In this document: positions 8,401 through 16,153 of the stretch, piece after piece
How positions within the stretch are numbered: the stretch's first letter is position 1
Layout of the letters: each line of letters starts with the position of its first letter
NCBI GenBank assembly: GCA_002345925.1
Contig: DDWM01000070.1
Coordinates: forward strand, 1 to 55,499
Direction of reading: 5' to 3'
DNA from: Actinobacteria bacterium UBA2286
GTDB lineage: Bacteria; Actinomycetota; Coriobacteriia; Anaerosomatales; Anaerosomataceae
DNA length: 55,499 nucleotides
Translations under genes and position numbers: made by a program
Notes under the pieces: model-generated
What the model was told of the DNA's origin: nothing
The model's database searches: none
Seen by the model: the letters and a program-made list of their open reading frames with translations, nothing else

Positions 8401-8695
8401 AACAGGATATGACAAGAGACCTCGACGTGCCCCCGGTGTCTTCTGGCCGCTGGGGGGGGCGCCGTATGCCTGCCCGTGAAATCGGGCGACAAATCGGGCG
8501 ACAAATCAGACAACAAGAAGCGCCGAAGGCCGATCCGCAGCAACAGGGATTTTTGGGCGACAAGGTGAGGAGGAATGGAGCGAAATGGCCTCTGACCTGC
8601 GGCTTTGCCCGCTGCATGCCTCTCAGAAGGGCATGCTTTGTCGCCCGATTCCAAGCACACAACAGGGAATTTCAGGCCTGTGACCTGCGGTTTTG
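8401..8695. other. Right-end remnant of element 1, no intact gene
   Basis: Holds a 20-bp block shared with 43568-43587 (8402-8421), the GGGCGACAAATC tandem units (8484-8507), and a CTGACCTGCGG motif twice (about 8591 and 8680) that is also found just inside the ICE right end at about 48174. The order units, then CTGACCTGCG, then the tRNA core equals the layout at 48134-48215, so this is a decayed integrase 3' end plus att site. Confidence 0.55.
8484..8507 (+). repeat. GGGCGACAAATC tandem repeat, copy 2 of 4
   Basis: Two 12-bp units identical to those at 6974-6997, 8826-8849 and 48134-48157. At the last site they encode the GDKSGDKS tail of the integrase. Possible integrase arm-binding sites. 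Confidence 0.7.
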
Positions 8696-8721
8696 TGGTG
8701 CCCCCAAGGGAATTCGAATCC
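8696..8721. other. attL core (tRNA-Glu 3' end duplicate)
   Basis: 26 bp identical to 48190-48215, starting TGGTGCCCCCAAGGG and ending TTCGAATCC. It restores CCA, the acceptor strand and part of the T arm but nothing else of the tRNA, so it is an attachment site rather than a tRNA gene. Confidence 0.9.
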
Positions 8722-8730
8722 TAGTTGTGC

Positions 8731-8820
8731 TTGTGCTAGTTGGTGCTACTTGGTGCTTGTTGGTACTCAAGAGCTGCGGCGAGTCCCAATAGGTACCAAC
8801 GAGTACCAACAGTCACCAGG
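8731..8820. repeat. Decamer array next to attL: four direct plus three inverted units
   Basis: Consecutive 10-bp units TTGTGCTAGT, TGGTGCTACT, TGGTGCTTGT and TGGTACTCAA run from 8731 to 8770. From 8791 to 8820 three units follow in inverted form (AGGTACCAAC, GAGTACCAAC, AGTCACCAGG), giving TGGTACCT, TGGTACTC and TGGTGACT on the other strand. The phasing near one DNA turn and the place beside the recombination core suggest integrase or excisionase binding. Confidence 0.6.
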
Positions 8821-8855
8821 TATTTGGGCGACAAATCGGGCGACAAATCGGGGGC
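8810..8855 (+). repeat. 46-bp direct repeat, copy 2 (ICE left end)
   Basis: Identical to 6958-7003. Contains the GGGCGACAAATC units at 8826-8849, about 105 bp inside the attL core; equivalent units lie 33-56 bp inside attR. Confidence 0.88.
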
Positions 8856-9005
8856 GTGAGTTCAGCAGGGGTGCCTCGATCAAGCCCGACGTCTCGCGCA
8901 TGGTGAGGTGCGATGCTGCTGTCAGCCCCAAACCGAGCCCCCTCCCTGGAAACGGTGAGTCGATCGCGAACGCAGGGACTGGTTCCAGACGAGGACTTCC
9001 GTGTG

Positions 9006-9950
9006 TTATTCCGAAGGCGCACCAGCATCTAGCACGAGCTTGTACAACTCGTCTTCAGGCTTGAACCCCATGGCGACCAATATCGTTACGACCGAGATCG
9101 TCCGGAAGGCCTGCCCCTCATGTTTGAGGAGTTGCACCACCGAACTCGTGAGGCTCTGCATGTCAGACGGCGGGATGACGACAGCGAGATCGAGCAATAG
9201 CTGCCTCACGGTCACATCGCCGACTGGCCCCAGTCGTGCGCAGTAGAACCTCTCTTCGTGCGCACAGATGTTCCTGAAGTCGCCAAGGCGACGCAACATG
9301 TGAGTCATCTGGAACACCTGAACGCGCTTCCGACCGGCACCGTGCACCTGCTCCGAGTACCGCATGAACTCCAGACAGATGGCGGACCTCGTCTGCACGC
9401 TCAGCAGCGAAAAGAACTTCGACACCGTGCCGAAAGTAAGGAAGTTCGCGAGGACCCACAGTGGGACGTGTTCGTACTTCGAGAGGTAGTGCTCAATGAA
9501 GTCCTTCGGGTGGCGTCCGCTCTTGACTTCAAGCGTCGCCTTTAGCGACTCAATCATCTTCTGCGCATCTTGCACAGGTCGATTCAGGTCATAGTTAGCT
9601 TCCTGCAGATAAGAGTCGCGCTCTGGGTGCCGCTCACAGAAGACGTGCACGATCAGCGTCTTCAGTGTCGTCTCTGCGATGAGCAGACACGGAAGAAACA
9701 CCGAGCGCAGTGCGCGATCCAGGCGATAAAGCCGGTATATCTCGTCGAACCCCGTGTCAGCCAAGAAACGATCATCCTGTGCTTCTGCGGTAGCCCACCG
9801 GTCGATGAAAGGATCCTTGTATCCGTTCACCACCGCGTAGTAGCTCTCCCGCTGCAGAATGATGCGAGTCTCGGCGTCGACTTGGACGCCGCGAGACTCC
9901 AGCCGCGTCACGAGCGCGTCGAAGGAATGGAACGGCTTGTCGTCGGCCAT
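9006..9950 (-). CDS. Abi_2-family (AbiD/F-like) abortive infection protein with HEPN motif
   Basis: A 314-residue protein of the Abi_2 family, phage-exclusion proteins thought to act as HEPN ribonucleases. The start is set at the ATG 9950 (MADDKPFHSF), where the family homology begins: an N-terminal LQRESYYAVVNGYKDPF segment is characteristic. The C-terminal HEPN nuclease motif Rx4-6H is seen as RNICAH at residues 226-231. It stands alone at the left edge of the ICE. A stable hairpin lies in its 5' leader (9974-10005). An RNA-cleaving, phage-triggered toxin is the expected role; the trigger is unknown. Confidence 0.82.
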   Translation of the reverse strand: MADDKPFHSFDALVTRLESRGVQVDAETRIILQRESYYAVVNGYKDPFIDRWATAEAQDDRFLADTGFDEIYRLYRLDRALRSVFLPCLLIAETTLKTLIVHVFCERHPERDSYLQEANYDLNRPVQDAQKMIESLKATLEVKSGRHPKDFIEHYLSKYEHVPLWVLANFLTFGTVSKFFSLLSVQTRSAICLEFMRYSEQVHGAGRKRVQVFQMTHMLRRLGDFRNICAHEERFYCARLGPVGDVTVRQLLLDLAVVIPPSDMQSLTSSVVQLLKHEGQAFRTISVVTILVAMGFKPEDELYKLVLDAGAPSE

Positions 9951-9973
9951 GGTCCCCACAATCCCCTCAGAAT

Positions 9974-10005
9974 GCAGAAACCGCCCACGAAGGAGCGGTC
10001 TCTGC
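9974..10005 (-). terminator. Hairpin in the leader of the Abi gene
   Basis: Arms GCAGAGACCGC and GCGGTTTCTGC (reverse strand), 11 bp with one G-U type mismatch and a 10-nt loop, followed by ATTCTG. It lies between the gene at 10174-10527 and the Abi start, so it could terminate the former or attenuate the latter. Confidence 0.5.
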
Positions 10006-10173
10006 AGTCCGTGCCGTCCGTAACGGTACACGGCCGATTCTCTTCGCACAGCTTACGCGTTTTCCTTGCGCATCTGCAAGTTCCAATTCTCACATACGGA
10101 ACGGGCGCAACACGCGGCCCGAAGTTCCGAAGTCCCTCGTGCTCCACAGTCGACGATATCACTCGGCTGCCGG

Positions 10174-10527
10174 TCAGATGGTCCGAACGAGGAACGGCGC
10201 AAAGGAGACACTGCTATCGACGGGAACAACGTTGCGGAAGCGATCAGGGGAGTCAACGGCCAGCTCGAGGCTCACTTTAGCTACGTCATCCCTAACGTGG
10301 AGGGCGCCCAGGTTCTCGTTCAGGAATTCGACGGGAATCCTCAAGTGGTGAAGCTCGGACGTCCGTTCGTCGAAGAGGGCCAGATCTACAGATTCAGCCT
10401 CTGGGTCGGCGAGGACCGACAGTGGGATGTCAGCCCACCAGACATCCTTCGCGGAGTTGATGTTGGCAAACCTCGTCAGTCGAGTCGGCTCGATTCCCAG
10501 TCGTGCGAGAGCTTGCGCCTTGTCCAC
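10174..10527 (-). CDS. Hypothetical protein, possible cassette gene
   Basis: A 117-residue acidic soluble protein starting at GTG 10527, with GGGAGGGGG about seven bases upstream. Visible features are an N-terminal helix (DKAQALARLGIEPTRL) and the phrase KDVWWADIPLSVLAD; no known domain is recognised. Its start lies 22 bp after the end of the attC-like site at 10549-10650 on the reverse strand, the position of a cassette gene. The next gene on the same strand is the Abi protein. Function unknown. Confidence 0.6.
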   Translation of the reverse strand: MDKAQALARLGIEPTRLTRFANINSAKDVWWADIPLSVLADPEAESVDLALFDERTSELHHLRIPVEFLNENLGALHVRDDVAKVSLELAVDSPDRFRNVVPVDSSVSFAPFLVRTI

Positions 10528-10548
10528 CCTCCGACCCCCTCCCTGTGC

Positions 10549-10650
10549 GGCTGCGTGTCAGCATTCCAGCTGAGGCCGCTGCCTACCCAATTCGTTGCGA
10601 CCCGAGCATACCGCACACAAGCGACGCCTACGCGGAGGCACTTGTTTGGC
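10549..10650 (-). other. Second attC-like site (102 bp, degenerate at one end)
   Basis: Same length as the site at 7783-7884 and alignable with it throughout on the reverse strand. Shared blocks include the start GCC(A/T)AACAAG, the middle CGGTAT-CTCGGG followed by GCAAC, and the far arm GGC-TCAGCTG. The start core is GCCAAAC and the end core has decayed to CGCAGCC, so recombination may be weak or lost. Confidence 0.62.
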
Positions 10651-10791
10651 TGAGGCGAGCGGGTCGGCTCTTGAGACCTGCGTGCGGCCTCTCTCATCTT
10701 GTCGTACTCCCACTGTATGCTGTGGTTGACCCGAACCGGGTTGAGTGGCTGCGCTGCGCAACGATCGACGAGATCGCCTGGAGGTAGATCT

Positions 10792-12480
10792 GTGATTGAC
10801 TCCGGATTACTTAAGACCCTGTCAGTGGGTGACATCACCGGGGACTTCTACGTTCCCTCTTACCAGCGTGGCTACCGTTGGGGCGAACAGGAGGTTCTTC
10901 AACTCCTAGACGATATCCGAGAGAGCAACGGGGCGACCTACTACCTGCAGCCGTTGGTTGTGAAGGCGCGCATTGACGGCTCTTGGGAGCTTGTAGATGG
11001 CCAGCAGCGTCTCACGACCCTCTATCTGATCTTCCTTTACCTGAAGAGGACGCAGCTGCCGAGCGCAGACATCAACTACTCGCTGACGTACGAGACGCGG
11101 GATGGCAGTAAGGCATACCTGGAGCGCCTAGACGAGGCTGAGGCGCGCACCAACATCGACTTCTTCCACATATTCAATGCCTACAAGTGCATCGAGAGAT
11201 GGTTCGCGGGGTTCGAGCACCGGACAACGCATGAGGCGACGCGCCTCTACGGATACTTGTTCGACGGCGTGAAAGTGCTTTGGTATGAGGCTCCGCCGGA
11301 GGTGGACTCGAGGGACCTCTTCACTCGACTGAACGTCGGGCGTATCCCTCTAACCGATGCCGAACTCGTGAAGGCGCAGCTCCTGAGCCATGGTCAGGAC
11401 ATCCGGGGTGGCACCAATCGGGCCCTCGAGATAGCTGCACACTGGGACCTCATCGAACGTGACCTGAGGGTTCCAGAGCTGTGGTCATTCTTGACTGGTC
11501 AGCCTGACGGAGAGGCAACTCACATCAGTCTACTCCTGGACACGCTGGCGGGCGGACCGCGCGGACGCGAGCGTCCACTGTTCCATACGTTCGAGACACT
11601 GCGGCCGACCATCGATGCTGACGAGTTCTGGCGACGTGTCGTCGACCTACACTCGCTCGTTCTGGGCTGGTACGACGACCGCAATCTGTACCACAAGGTC
11701 GGCTACCTGATCGCCGTGGGGCAGTCGTTCGAGAGCCTTGTTGCTCTCGCAGAGGGCAAGGGCCGGAGCGCGTTCGAGGCCGCGCTCGACGAAAGGATAC
11801 GCGCCCATATTGGCCTGACACGCTCTGAGGTCGCGGACCTGACCTACTCGAACCGGCCCAAGGCCTCCGATGTCTTGCTCCTGATGAACGTTGAGACAAT
11901 CCGGAAGATGCAGAACTCATCGGAGCTGTACTCGTTCAGAGCGCACGCGGCAGGAACATGGTCGCTGGAGCACATCCACGCCCAGAACGCCGAGCCGCTC
12001 AATAGAGCCGAACAATGGAAGGCATGGCTGGAGTACCACCGGGAGGCGTTGGCTGGGCTTACCGAAGCGGATGAGCCGAATCGGACGGCACTGCTTGCAC
12101 GCATCGACGATGCGCTTCAGGGCAAGCTGACGCAACAAACGTTCAGCCCGCTTGAGCAGGAGTTGACGCGGATCCTTTCGCCCGGCGACCAGCCGGATGA
12201 CTACCAGACCCACTCGATAGGCAACCTCGCCCTTCTCGACCACAGTGACAACGCCGCGCTCAACAACTCGGTGTTCGAGGTCAAACGACGTGAGATCATC
12301 CGGCTGGACAAAGCAGGCTCGTATATCCCGGCCTGCACTCGCAACGTGTTCCTGAAGTACTACACACGCACCGGCAACCAGCAGCTCCACTTCTGGAGCG
12401 CCGCGGACCGGGAAGCCTATCTCGAGGAGATTCTGGCGGCCGTCGGCCCCTATCTCCAGGAAGAGGAGGCACACGCATGA
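10792..12480 (+). CDS. DUF262/DUF1524 protein (GmrSD-like nuclease)
   Basis: A 562-residue protein with the two-part architecture of GmrSD type IV restriction enzymes, which attack modified phage DNA. The DUF262 (ParB/sulfiredoxin-like NTPase) part shows VPSYQRGYRW (about residues 21-30) and DGQQRLTTLY (about 69-78). The C-terminal DUF1524 His-Me nuclease part shows EHIHAQN (about 392-398) and, about 80 residues on, SIGNLALLDHSDNAALNN. The start is GTG 10792 with GGAGG seven bases before; a longer upstream frame lacks homology. It overlaps the next DUF262 gene as ATGA, so the two are translationally coupled. SspE-like sensing of DNA modification is an alternative role. Confidence 0.85.
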   Translation: MIDSGLLKTLSVGDITGDFYVPSYQRGYRWGEQEVLQLLDDIRESNGATYYLQPLVVKARIDGSWELVDGQQRLTTLYLIFLYLKRTQLPSADINYSLTYETRDGSKAYLERLDEAEARTNIDFFHIFNAYKCIERWFAGFEHRTTHEATRLYGYLFDGVKVLWYEAPPEVDSRDLFTRLNVGRIPLTDAELVKAQLLSHGQDIRGGTNRALEIAAHWDLIERDLRVPELWSFLTGQPDGEATHISLLLDTLAGGPRGRERPLFHTFETLRPTIDADEFWRRVVDLHSLVLGWYDDRNLYHKVGYLIAVGQSFESLVALAEGKGRSAFEAALDERIRAHIGLTRSEVADLTYSNRPKASDVLLLMNVETIRKMQNSSELYSFRAHAAGTWSLEHIHAQNAEPLNRAEQWKAWLEYHREALAGLTEADEPNRTALLARIDDALQGKLTQQTFSPLEQELTRILSPGDQPDDYQTHSIGNLALLDHSDNAALNNSVFEVKRREIIRLDKAGSYIPACTRNVFLKYYTRTGNQQLHFWSAADREAYLEEILAAVGPYLQEEEAHA

Positions 12481-14810
12481 CAGCCGAAAGCTACCGAACC
12501 TCCTTCTACGCATTGACTAGCAGCAGATCGGTTGAGACCTCCTCCATCACAGGCATCGAGATTCCACTGTTTCAACGCGACTACGCTCAAGGCCGAGACA
12601 ACGACCCAGTTCGCAGAATACGCACGGACTTCCTCGACGTACTTCACGCCGCCGTCGTCGATGATTCAGCCAGTGTTGGATTGGACTTTGTGTACGGAGG
12701 GGTGCACGACGGGACACTACAGCCTCTCGACGGTCAGCAGCGCCTGACCACTCTGTTCTTGCTGCACTGGTACCTGGCTTCGCGATCGGCACGACTCGGC
12801 GAAGAGCATGGCTGGACGAACTTCTTCTACGCAACGCGACAGAGCGCGCGGATGTTCTGCAGGAGCCTTGTGGAGCATCCGCTACCGGACGGTGTGATGC
12901 CGTCCAAATGGATCAAGGACCAGCCGTGGTACCTCTTCCTATGGCGGCACGACCCGACTATCCAGTCAATGCTCGTGGTTCTTGACGACATCCATGCGCG
13001 GTTCCGCAACGTCGATACTCTTGCAGCGTGGGCGAGGCTAACCGATGCCGACAACCCTGCAGTCTGGTTTCTGCTTCTGCCGCTGTCCGGACTCGGAACC
13101 GATGCCGGGGAGGACATGAGGCCCGAAGAGCTTTACATCAAGATGAACTCGCGCGGGAAGCCGCTTACTGAGTTCGAGAACTTCAAGGCGCACTTCGAGA
13201 AGACTATCCGATGGTCACCTCGGGCCGGCGAGTTTGCCCTCAACGTCGATACTCGGTGGTCTGACCTTCTGTGGAACCTGCGAGGCGATGACGACCTCAT
13301 AGACGACGAGTTCCTGCGCTATCTGGAGTTCGTCACCGAGATCTGTGAATGGCGCGACGGTCGCACAGACGGAGCGGGGCAACGGCTAGGTCCGCGGACG
13401 CAGGCCGTCTTTGGCGCGGATTGCCCGCAACGTCAGGAGCACTTGGACTTCCTCTTCGAGGCGTTCGACGCCTGGACGGATGTCTCGACGGCGACGCTCT
13501 TCGACGGATTGTTCGGCGGCGATCGAGATGGTGAGGTTGAGACCGAGAGGGTTCCTCTGTTCTTCCGGGGCACTGGCGACTTCCAGGAGTCGGTCGACCT
13601 ATTCGAAACGTGCTGTCGCTATTACGGCGGCGCCCGAGGACGGACCCGAGTCTTCTCACTTGGCCAGAGCCTGGTGCTCTACGCGGTGCTCTTGAACCTG
13701 ATTGAGGAGACTCCCGACTTCACGCGGCGCATCAGAGTCCTGCGTAATCTGATCGAAGCATCGACTGACGAGCTACGCCCCGCACGAATGCCGAAGATTC
13801 TTGATGACGTACACCACGTGATCCGGGATGGTGCGGTCGAGGAGGTCGTCACCCTGAACCAGGCACAGGCTGAGGATGAGGCCCTCAAGGCGACGTTCCT
13901 GGCCGCGAACCCGGGACTGCAGCATGCGGCATTTGCCCTCGAAGACCTTTGGCTCCTCCGCGGCAGTCTGGGGGCCTTCGAACTCGACGCTGCCGTCTTC
14001 GAGCATCGGGTGCGAGTGTTCAAGGAGTTGATGTCGCAGCCCCTGCTGTGGCCGACGCTGCTGGCAGCGCTGCTCGCCACCGGCGAGTACCAGCGGCAAC
14101 GCACCAACTCACGACCGTTTCTGTTCGGGACCGATTCCCCACGCCACGATGGCGCATGGCGCGAGCTGCTGACCGGCCCTCGGCGCGATGGACTGAAGCA
14201 GACCCGCCAGGTGCTCGGCGAGTTCCTCGATCGCGTGGCGATCGCACAGACTGGCGTGGGTGACGCGATGCAGGCCATCACTAGGGAGTATCTCTCAAGG
14301 TGCGAGGCTGAGGAGCGCCTAGACTGGCGCTACTACATGGTCAAGTATCCCAGCATGCGCGAAAACGGCTCCAGCACGTACTACTCGGAGCGCACCGCTG
14401 ATATGGGGCAATTGGCGATGGGGTACTCGCTGTGCATGATGAGGGCTGGTATCAATGCCTTGAACAGCCACTACCGCGATCCGTACCTGCTTTCCATTGC
14501 CCACGAGCTGGATGACCGCGGCGTCGTCGAGGACGCATGGTTCAGCGGCTATGAGACCCAAGCGCGCAGGCTGTCGCTGTCCAAGAGCGGCACCACGATT
14601 CGCTGCATCCCCGACGGGTTCGAGTTGGCATCGCCTGAGCTGGAGCCCTTCACTGAGTTCTTCGTGACGGCGCGCGCCAGCCTGGGCTGCGATGACGAAG
14701 GCCGCATTAGGATTCCACAGGTGAACGTCGACGGACGCCAAGTCGACACGGTCGATCGTATTCAGGTCGGTGCCGATATCGCGCGACGCCTTGTGGCCGC
14801 TGGCTTGTGA
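12477..14810 (+). CDS. Large DUF262 protein, partner of the preceding GmrSD-like gene
   Basis: A 777-residue protein whose first ~250 residues are a DUF262 domain: IPLFQRDYAQGR (about 29-40), DGQQRLTTLF (about 85-94) and YIKMNSRGKPLTEFENFK (about 220). The remaining ~500 residues are mostly helical and match no domain I know; no His-Me nuclease motif is seen. It may therefore act as a regulator or adaptor for the upstream protein, which has the nuclease part. Its ATG overlaps the upstream stop. After its stop (14810) lies a short gap and then the convergent CBASS-like operon. Paired DUF262 genes suggest a two-component defence system. Confidence 0.78.
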   Translation: MTAESYRTSFYALTSSRSVETSSITGIEIPLFQRDYAQGRDNDPVRRIRTDFLDVLHAAVVDDSASVGLDFVYGGVHDGTLQPLDGQQRLTTLFLLHWYLASRSARLGEEHGWTNFFYATRQSARMFCRSLVEHPLPDGVMPSKWIKDQPWYLFLWRHDPTIQSMLVVLDDIHARFRNVDTLAAWARLTDADNPAVWFLLLPLSGLGTDAGEDMRPEELYIKMNSRGKPLTEFENFKAHFEKTIRWSPRAGEFALNVDTRWSDLLWNLRGDDDLIDDEFLRYLEFVTEICEWRDGRTDGAGQRLGPRTQAVFGADCPQRQEHLDFLFEAFDAWTDVSTATLFDGLFGGDRDGEVETERVPLFFRGTGDFQESVDLFETCCRYYGGARGRTRVFSLGQSLVLYAVLLNLIEETPDFTRRIRVLRNLIEASTDELRPARMPKILDDVHHVIRDGAVEEVVTLNQAQAEDEALKATFLAANPGLQHAAFALEDLWLLRGSLGAFELDAAVFEHRVRVFKELMSQPLLWPTLLAALLATGEYQRQRTNSRPFLFGTDSPRHDGAWRELLTGPRRDGLKQTRQVLGEFLDRVAIAQTGVGDAMQAITREYLSRCEAEERLDWRYYMVKYPSMRENGSSTYYSERTADMGQLAMGYSLCMMRAGINALNSHYRDPYLLSIAHELDDRGVVEDAWFSGYETQARRLSLSKSGTTIRCIPDGFELASPELEPFTEFFVTARASLGCDDEGRIRIPQVNVDGRQVDTVDRIQVGADIARRLVAAGL

Positions 14811-14954
14811 TGTTCGAGCGGGTCCCGATCTGACCCGGGGTGAGATTCGCCGTTTGTGGATTCCTGTGATTGAGCGTCAGGGATTCGACCCACTGCAGAC
14901 GCTGTCATCCGGTGACGTTCGGGCGGCTCGGAGACCCATCTCCGCCTGTGAGGA

Positions 14955-15719
14955 CTAGACCTCGGTCCACTCCAGCATATCTGTGTAAGCGTCGTAGTCG
15001 ATCGCCGCGACGGTGCCCACCTCCTGGAGCTTCGTGATGAGCTCTGAGAAGAAGCCTATCAGCGCGTGTGCCCCACCCACCTGCTTCACCGTCGGGGTGC
15101 CGGCCTCGTCCCAGGCGACCGCGAGTCCCACCGCATCCACCGCGCAGGCGAGGTCGAGTCGCTGATTCTGCGTCAGCTCACCCAGGACCTTGGTGAGCGG
15201 CTCACCGAGGGGAACATTCCATTCGGAGCGGTCAGCCAGTAGGATTCCGAGAATGCGCTTCAACGGTGCCGCCTTCATCTTCCCGCTGGAATTGTCGTAG
15301 AAGGCCTTCGATGTCCGGAACATGCCGCGCACGGATTCCACCTTCTCTCCGGCCGCCACGACCTTGTCCCGATTCAGCACCGACTTGCACTCAACCACCG
15401 CGTAGACGCTCTCGGCCGGCACCCAGACCTTGCCACGGTGAACCCAGACTCGCGGCGTGAAGTGGCGGTCGAAAATGACCACGTCGAGCTGGTCGCTGGC
15501 GTTTCCTTGCGAGTCAATGACACAAGCGTCCTGAATGACCGCGTACCGCGAGGGCAGATACTCCTCCAGCCACACCGCCCAGTCGTACTCCGAGGCATCG
15601 CCCCCCGAGCCGTAGTGCGGCTGCTTTCGGGCGGCCTTCAGCTGGCACGACATGACCTCCTGAACTGCGCCCCAGTGCTCCGCCAGGCTGATTGCATTTC
15701 CGTTCGCCAATTCGCTCAC
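14955..15719 (-). CDS. DUF6602-like protein with PD-(D/E)XK nuclease signature (putative CBASS effector)
   Basis: A 254-residue protein, last gene of the CD-NTase operon. Residues 75-112 form a restriction-endonuclease-like core: QLDVVIFD with Asp79, then PAESVYAVVECKS with Glu110 and Lys112, giving D-x30-ExK. This layout fits the DUF6602 family. No membrane segment is present. Its ATG overlaps the stop of the E2-like gene (15716-15719), so the operon is tightly coupled. In CBASS the last gene is often the effector triggered by the cyclic nucleotide; here DNA cleavage is the likely killing activity. No obvious nucleotide-sensing domain such as SAVED is seen, so how it would be triggered is open. 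Confidence 0.65.
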   Translation of the reverse strand: MSELANGNAISLAEHWGAVQEVMSCQLKAARKQPHYGSGGDASEYDWAVWLEEYLPSRYAVIQDACVIDSQGNASDQLDVVIFDRHFTPRVWVHRGKVWVPAESVYAVVECKSVLNRDKVVAAGEKVESVRGMFRTSKAFYDNSSGKMKAAPLKRILGILLADRSEWNVPLGEPLTKVLGELTQNQRLDLACAVDAVGLAVAWDEAGTPTVKQVGGAHALIGFFSELITKLQEVGTVAAIDYDAYTDMLEWTEV

Positions 15720-16153
15720 TCCTTCGCCCCAACATGGGACTTCTCGGGGCCGGCCCAGGGTTCGCCCGTCGCGACCCAGCGCTGGTAGTAGTAGAGCCAG
15801 GTAGCGCTCCAGGGGATGATGGTGTCCGCGATCCAGGAGTCCTTATCCCAGCCCTCGTTCTCCGAGTCAGCGGGCCAGAAGACGCACATTTCTCCGTGTC
15901 CGTAGGTGTGTGGACAGTCATCTTTCATCGGCGGGTCAACGAGGAAGACTCTGGGTCGCCAGCCGTCCCCGTAGTCGATGCGGATGGTGAACACGCGGCC
16001 GGTAATCGGTTCCAGCGTGCCCGTCCAAGAGACCACCTTGCCCCGGCGTCCCATCCGGAACTGTGGGAAGCGGCTGACGATTCGACCGTGCTGGAGGAGG
16101 GCCGATTCCCGGCCGCGAGACGAACGCCAGAACTTCGGCTGCGAGCGACTCAT
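15716..16153 (-). CDS. Stand-alone E2-like (ubiquitin-conjugating fold) protein of CBASS
   Basis: A 145-residue protein starting at ATG 16153, overlapping the CD-NTase stop as ATGA. The second half has the bacterial E2 pattern seen in CBASS Cap2: HTYGHGEMCVFWP with Cys90 as the likely catalytic cysteine, then about 20 residues on IADTIIPWSATWLYYYQRW and GEPWAGPE. There is no E1 or JAB domain, so it corresponds to the short type II layout in which an E2 alone conjugates the CD-NTase C-terminus to targets and raises its activity. The family call rests on motif memory, not alignment. Confidence 0.65.
   Translation of the reverse strand: MSRSQPKFWRSSRGRESALLQHGRIVSRFPQFRMGRRGKVVSWTGTLEPITGRVFTIRIDYGDGWRPRVFLVDPPMKDDCPHTYGHGEMCVFWPADSENEGWDKDSWIADTIIPWSATWLYYYQRWVATGEPWAGPEKSHVGAKE

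Larger units (their letters stand above)
6960..8721. mobile_element. Eroded integrative element (element 1 remnant)
   Basis: This stretch looks like both ends of an older element, related to the adjacent ICE, with nearly all its middle gone. Its left edge (6958-7003) is identical over 46 bp to the ICE left end (8810-8855). Near its right edge are the same GGGCGACAAATC tandem units (8484-8507) that the ICE has near its own right end. It closes with the 26-bp tRNA-Glu core at 8696-8721. A 20-bp block at 8402-8421 also matches 43568-43587 in the ICE. The interpretation as a stacked second integration is an inference. Confidence 0.6.

Noticed and set aside
8696..8721. tRNA-Glu second copy
   Set aside because: Only the 3' 26 bp are present; no anticodon or D arm follows.
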